Made by a program: the position numbers and the translations under genes. The notes beneath the pieces were generated by a model. That model saw nothing but the letters and a program-made list of their open reading frames with translations. It did not search any database and was not told the origin of the DNA. From Bacillota bacterium (GTDB taxonomy: Bacteria; Bacillota_A; Clostridia; Christensenellales; Aristaeellaceae), in assembly GCA_023421735.1 (NCBI GenBank), contig JAEZSP010000079.1:1-64000 (forward strand): a DNA stretch of 64,000 bases, read 5' to 3'. The first letter of the stretch is position 1. Every line of letters starts with the position of its first letter. This document shows positions 60,846 through 64,000 of the stretch, piece by piece.

Positions 60846-62117
60846 TTACAAAACGCCTTGCTTCAGCCTGCCGTTCGCCTCGCGGTATTTATTGGGCGAT
60901 GTGCCCACCAAGCGCTTGAATACCTTCGTATAATAACTTTGATCCTCGAATCCCACCATGGCGGACACGTCCGCGATGCGGATGGATTTGTTGAGAAGGA
61001 GCGTCTTGCTCTTTTCAATTCGGTAACTCGTCAGATATTCGCGGAATGTAACCCCTTGCTCGTCCTTGAACACCCGGCTGAAATAGGAGGGCGAGAGATA
61101 GACCATGTGCGCCATATCTTCGAGTGTGAGCTTGTCCATGTAGTGCGCCCGGAGGTGCGCGTGCGTCTTGTGCATGATGTCAAAATGCTTGAATCCGGAA
61201 AACCGGAACGCACAATCGATGAAATTGTTCATCGCGTTTGTCAGGTAGAAGCAGAGCTTGTCGAGATCCTTTGTCGATTGCACCCCCCGGATGTAATTGT
61301 GGTTGAGCTGCAACGCGTATTGGATGTTCGCACCGCCATCCACCGCCGCGCGCGACATGAGAACCAGAAGCTCCGTCACCCGCGTGCGGATGCGCGTCAA
61401 ATCGTTCCCCGCCGCGAGAAATATGTTTCCGAGGATGAGATTTAAAAGGCGCTGCGCGTTCTCGCGGTTCGACGTGGCGATGGAGTGCAGCAGTTCCCGC
61501 TCGTACTCGTAGGGATATTCGGCGTGATTGTGCTTGAGTCGGTAGATGTAGTCGGATATTTGCCCCTGGATCTCGTTTTCCTGCCGCGCTTCGAGCATCC
61601 GCCCGGCTGCAGCGACGTTGTTGATGAAGCCGACCGACATAAAAAGCAAATTTGAGATGTAATTGACCCGCTTGGCGTCGATTTCCGGCACGGCTGCGAG
61701 CGCCTCGAGGCATGCCTCCAGCCGGGCGCCGCTGAGCTTGTGCCCCTCCGTCAGGTCGTATCGCACATAGTCCGCCTTCTCCATCATGAGAAATGGGCCG
61801 ACGGTCATTTTTGCCACGGGACCGAATTGACCGAGAATGGGTGAGATGACGCAGGCAAGCCCGCCTGGGCAAAAATAGACGTACTTCCCGCCGAAGCGTT
61901 CCGCAGATGCCGTGGCATAGATCTGCGCCTCCGTGCAGCATTCCGCAGCCAGTCCGATTTTTTCGCACATGCGGCAGTCCGGGCAGCTCGCGCCCATCCG
62001 ATAGAGCACCTCGCCTGCTGCGGTCGAAATTGCGCAACCCAGCGAAGTGGCGTGCGCCATCGCGTCCGCGCATTCGATTGCGAGCTTCATGTCAAAGTCG
62101 TGCGTTTCCGGTTGCAT
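60846..62117 (-). CDS. PocR-domain AraC-family regulator
   Basis: A 423-residue regulator. Residues 10-160 form a PocR-like sensory domain with a Cys set: SCPDCRMCEKIGLAAECC and YFCPGGLACVISP. A helical middle follows, and the C-terminal AraC HTH pair has LTLEDMAHMVYLSPSYFSRVFK and IRIADVSAMVGFEDQSYYTKVFKR. GGAGGCGCGCA precedes the ATG. It is first in the corrinoid operon and divergent from a solute-binding protein gene, so it probably controls both in response to the substrate. Confidence 0.9.
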   Translation of the reverse strand: MQPETHDFDMKLAIECADAMAHATSLGCAISTAAGEVLYRMGASCPDCRMCEKIGLAAECCTEAQIYATASAERFGGKYVYFCPGGLACVISPILGQFGPVAKMTVGPFLMMEKADYVRYDLTEGHKLSGARLEACLEALAAVPEIDAKRVNYISNLLFMSVGFINNVAAAGRMLEARQENEIQGQISDYIYRLKHNHAEYPYEYERELLHSIATSNRENAQRLLNLILGNIFLAAGNDLTRIRTRVTELLVLMSRAAVDGGANIQYALQLNHNYIRGVQSTKDLDKLCFYLTNAMNNFIDCAFRFSGFKHFDIMHKTHAHLRAHYMDKLTLEDMAHMVYLSPSYFSRVFKDEQGVTFREYLTSYRIEKSKTLLLNKSIRIADVSAMVGFEDQSYYTKVFKRLVGTSPNKYREANGRLKQGVL

Positions 62118-62340
62118 TGCGCGCCTCCTTTACGCTTATTATACATGCTTTTTCGGAAATTTCCATGCCAAACGGCCAATTCATCGCATGAAACAACCAA
62201 AGGCAAACGCCAATTACCAAATGAAAGGGACCGAATCACAGCATCTGATTACCAAACGCGCGCTGATCGCACAAGAATTTACGATAGTGAGGCGTTACAA
62301 TGAATGTGAGGATTAAGAAATTGACAAGGAGGGGTAAACT
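62118..62340. promoter_or_regulatory. Divergent control region, PocR-AraC gene and SBP gene
   Basis: On the minus strand TATAAT lies at about 62140 without a good -35; on the plus strand TACAAT lies at about 62297, also with a poor -35. Both weak promoters fit activation by the AraC protein. No clear direct repeats for it could be picked out by eye. Confidence 0.4.
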
Positions 62341-64000
62341 GTGAAAAAACTTGCCCTGATGCTGGCCCTCGCAATGCTTCTGAGCATTTGGGGATTGTCT
62401 GCGACGGCTGAGACATTTGGCACCTACGGCGAATCTCCGCTTCTTACCAAAATGGTGGAGGCGGGGGAACTCCCGCCCGTGGAAGAGCGGCTGCCGGAGC
62501 ATCCGAAGCTGTCTGATGAAATCGCGCCGGAGTACCTCGATCCCGAGATCGGTAATTACGGCGGCACGCTCAAGCATGTGTCGGACGACGTGAACTGGGA
62601 TGCGGACGTGTTCGTTGCCTGTAACGAGGCGCTGTTCACCTGCGAGTCCGTCAATTCCGGAACCATCACGCCCAACCTTCTGGAGGATGTTGTGATCGAA
62701 GGGGACAACACCGAGTTCACCTTCACGCTGCGCAACGGCCTCAGATGGTCTGACGGGTCGCTCGTCACCATGGAGGATTTCCGCTTCACGTTTGAAGATG
62801 TGATCTTTAACGAGACGCTCAACCCAGTCATCGCGTCGAAGATGCGCGCAGGCGGCTCCTCGTCCGGAAATCCGCTCGTGTTTGAGGTGATCGACGATCA
62901 GCACTTTAAAATTACGTTCGACGCCCCCTACGGCGGTTTCCTGGTTGCGCTCTCCATCGGCGGCTGGGCGGGGTACACGGACTTTTTAAAGCCCGCCGAG
63001 TACTTGAAGCCCTACCACATCGACTATGCGGAAGAATGCCATGGCTCCCTCGAGGCTTTCTACGAGTTCATACAGCCCTATGCGACCATACTCGGCTATG
63101 ATGACGCGACACAGCCCGACGTGTGGACGTACGTGTTCAACCGGATCGACGTACAGAACTGGGAGATCACCGACGCCACGGACGTGTTGGCCACGGAGGT
63201 GTTCAAGGATGCGGGCCATGCGAAGAACATGCCCATGCTCTATGCATGGATTATGACCTCGGTGGACGACACGATCACGACATGGACGCGCAATCCCTAT
63301 TATCATAAGGTGGATGCGGCGGGCAATCAGCTGCCCTACATCGATTATCTGACATCGATCCTCGTGCAGGATAGCGAGATGGTGCAGATGGCCTATATCA
63401 CCGGCGATGCGGACTTCGGTCAGGGCGTCACCATGATCGACAACATCTCACTCTACCGTGAGAGCGCCGAGACCAGCGGAAACACCGCATATGTCACCAA
63501 TAACCACACCAACCCCACCAGCTTCTACGTCAACCTCAACTACGGCCTGAATACGGACGGCACGTTAAAAAGCGACGAGCTCTCCCGCGCGTGGCAGGAG
63601 GTCGTGACCCAGACCCAGTTCCGCCGGGCGCTCGCCATGGCGATTGATGCGGAAGAGATCATCGATTCGGTGTATAAGGGCTTTGCAAAGCCCAATCCGT
63701 GGTATCCCTGTTCCCACGACATCGAGGGCGCGAATGCCATCCTCGACGAGATGGGAATGAAGGACATCGACAACGATGGCTTCCGTGAGACGCCGAACGG
63801 CCTGAATTTCGACTTCTTCATCTTTACCGACAACTCCGCGACCGATCAGGTGCCGGTGTGCGAACTGTTGTGCGAGTTCTGGAACGAGATCGGGCTGAAC
63901 GCGGGCGTGCAGCCGCTCGATCCGACGCTGTTGAGCACCAAGCAGTCCGCGAACGAGGTGACGATGCGCTGTGTCTGGTATCATTCGACCCAGACCTGGC
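62341..64000 (+). CDS. Family 5 extracellular solute-binding protein (partial, cut by window end)
   Basis: An open frame of 553 codons to the window edge, no stop. GTG start at 62341 behind AAGGAGGGGTAAACT. KKLALMLALAMLLSIWGLSATA is a signal peptide. The mature part has NYGGTLKHVS, LRNGLRWSDGSLVTMEDFRF, PYIDYLTSIL and FRRALAMAIDAEEI, the layout of family 5 (oligopeptide/nickel/glycoside-type) binding proteins of ABC importers. Permease and ATPase genes would lie beyond the window. Its position opposite the corrinoid operon suggests it imports that system's methylated substrate (inference). Confidence 0.9.
   Translation, partial: MKKLALMLALAMLLSIWGLSATAETFGTYGESPLLTKMVEAGELPPVEERLPEHPKLSDEIAPEYLDPEIGNYGGTLKHVSDDVNWDADVFVACNEALFTCESVNSGTITPNLLEDVVIEGDNTEFTFTLRNGLRWSDGSLVTMEDFRFTFEDVIFNETLNPVIASKMRAGGSSSGNPLVFEVIDDQHFKITFDAPYGGFLVALSIGGWAGYTDFLKPAEYLKPYHIDYAEECHGSLEAFYEFIQPYATILGYDDATQPDVWTYVFNRIDVQNWEITDATDVLATEVFKDAGHAKNMPMLYAWIMTSVDDTITTWTRNPYYHKVDAAGNQLPYIDYLTSILVQDSEMVQMAYITGDADFGQGVTMIDNISLYRESAETSGNTAYVTNNHTNPTSFYVNLNYGLNTDGTLKSDELSRAWQEVVTQTQFRRALAMAIDAEEIIDSVYKGFAKPNPWYPCSHDIEGANAILDEMGMKDIDNDGFRETPNGLNFDFFIFTDNSATDQVPVCELLCEFWNEIGLNAGVQPLDPTLLSTKQSANEVTMRCVWYHSTQTW

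Overview
The window looks like a chromosomal segment of a strictly anaerobic, fairly GC-rich member of the Firmicutes (Clostridia-like). Pointers are the oxygen-sensitive class III ribonucleotide reductase with its radical-SAM activase, a hybrid-cluster (Hcp) operon with a Crp/Fnr-type regulator, a tRNA-Trp T-box ahead of the trp operon, an LPXTG adhesin with a class B sortase, a cysteine-type anaerobic sulfatase pair, a corrinoid methyl-transfer module and a collagen-like protein of the kind found on clostridial and bacillar spore surfaces. Species cannot be named from the sequence.

Layout. 1-6.4 kb: tRNA-Asn, a gene-poor stretch, RidA and HAD proteins, an unknown protein, a methyltransferase and TfoX-C protein joined by ATGA overlaps, then a DUF2975-like membrane protein (with an early in-frame TAG), its YozG-like XRE partner and a membrane-anchored unknown. 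6.4-14.2 kb (minus): complete trpEGDCF-aroF-trpBA operon under a T-box. 14.2-22 kb: DUF3626 protein, two tandem glycosyltransferases after a collagen-like protein, a secreted esterase, and a membrane pyrophosphatase. 22.3-28.6 kb: nrdG-nrdD (NrdD carries a C-terminal glutaredoxin-like domain), SRPBCC protein, rhamnose mutarotase, alanine dehydrogenase, and a frameshifted sugar-phosphate isomerase. 28.7-32.3 kb: hcp operon (Fe-S protein, cupin, ferredoxin, Hcp) divergent from an HcpR-like regulator with a palindrome between them.

32.3-41.4 kb: a decayed ISL3-type transposase remnant, then a giant adhesin gene (about 2450 codons) of Cna-type adhesion modules and 14 Cna_B/SpaA repeats ending in LPKTG, followed by a class B sortase. 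The adhesin frame is broken by one TAG exactly at the boundary of two nearly identical 282-bp repeats. 41.4-48.8 kb: membrane protein, DHFR-like reductase, ECF sigma/anti-sigma pair, secreted protein, iron alcohol dehydrogenase, aldo/keto reductase and an XRE/zinc-ribbon regulator.

49-56.2 kb: a glycan-use region with a LacI regulator (perfect palindromic operator over its own leader), two cytoplasmic Cys-type sulfatases, a GH4 alpha-galactosidase-like enzyme and an AraC regulator. 56.2-58.6 kb: a three-gene thiol-disulfide relay ending in a thioredoxin-CcdA fusion. 58.6-59.06 kb: a repeat-rich gap with a 201-bp inverted-repeat element. 59-64 kb: corrinoid protein, uroporphyrinogen-decarboxylase-type methyltransferase and PocR-AraC regulator, divergent from a family 5 solute-binding protein cut by the window end.

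Most notable: two genes with early or internal TAG codons although TAG clearly works as a stop elsewhere here, the repeat-borne amber codon that decides whether the adhesin is wall-anchored, and several families of dispersed intergenic hairpins.
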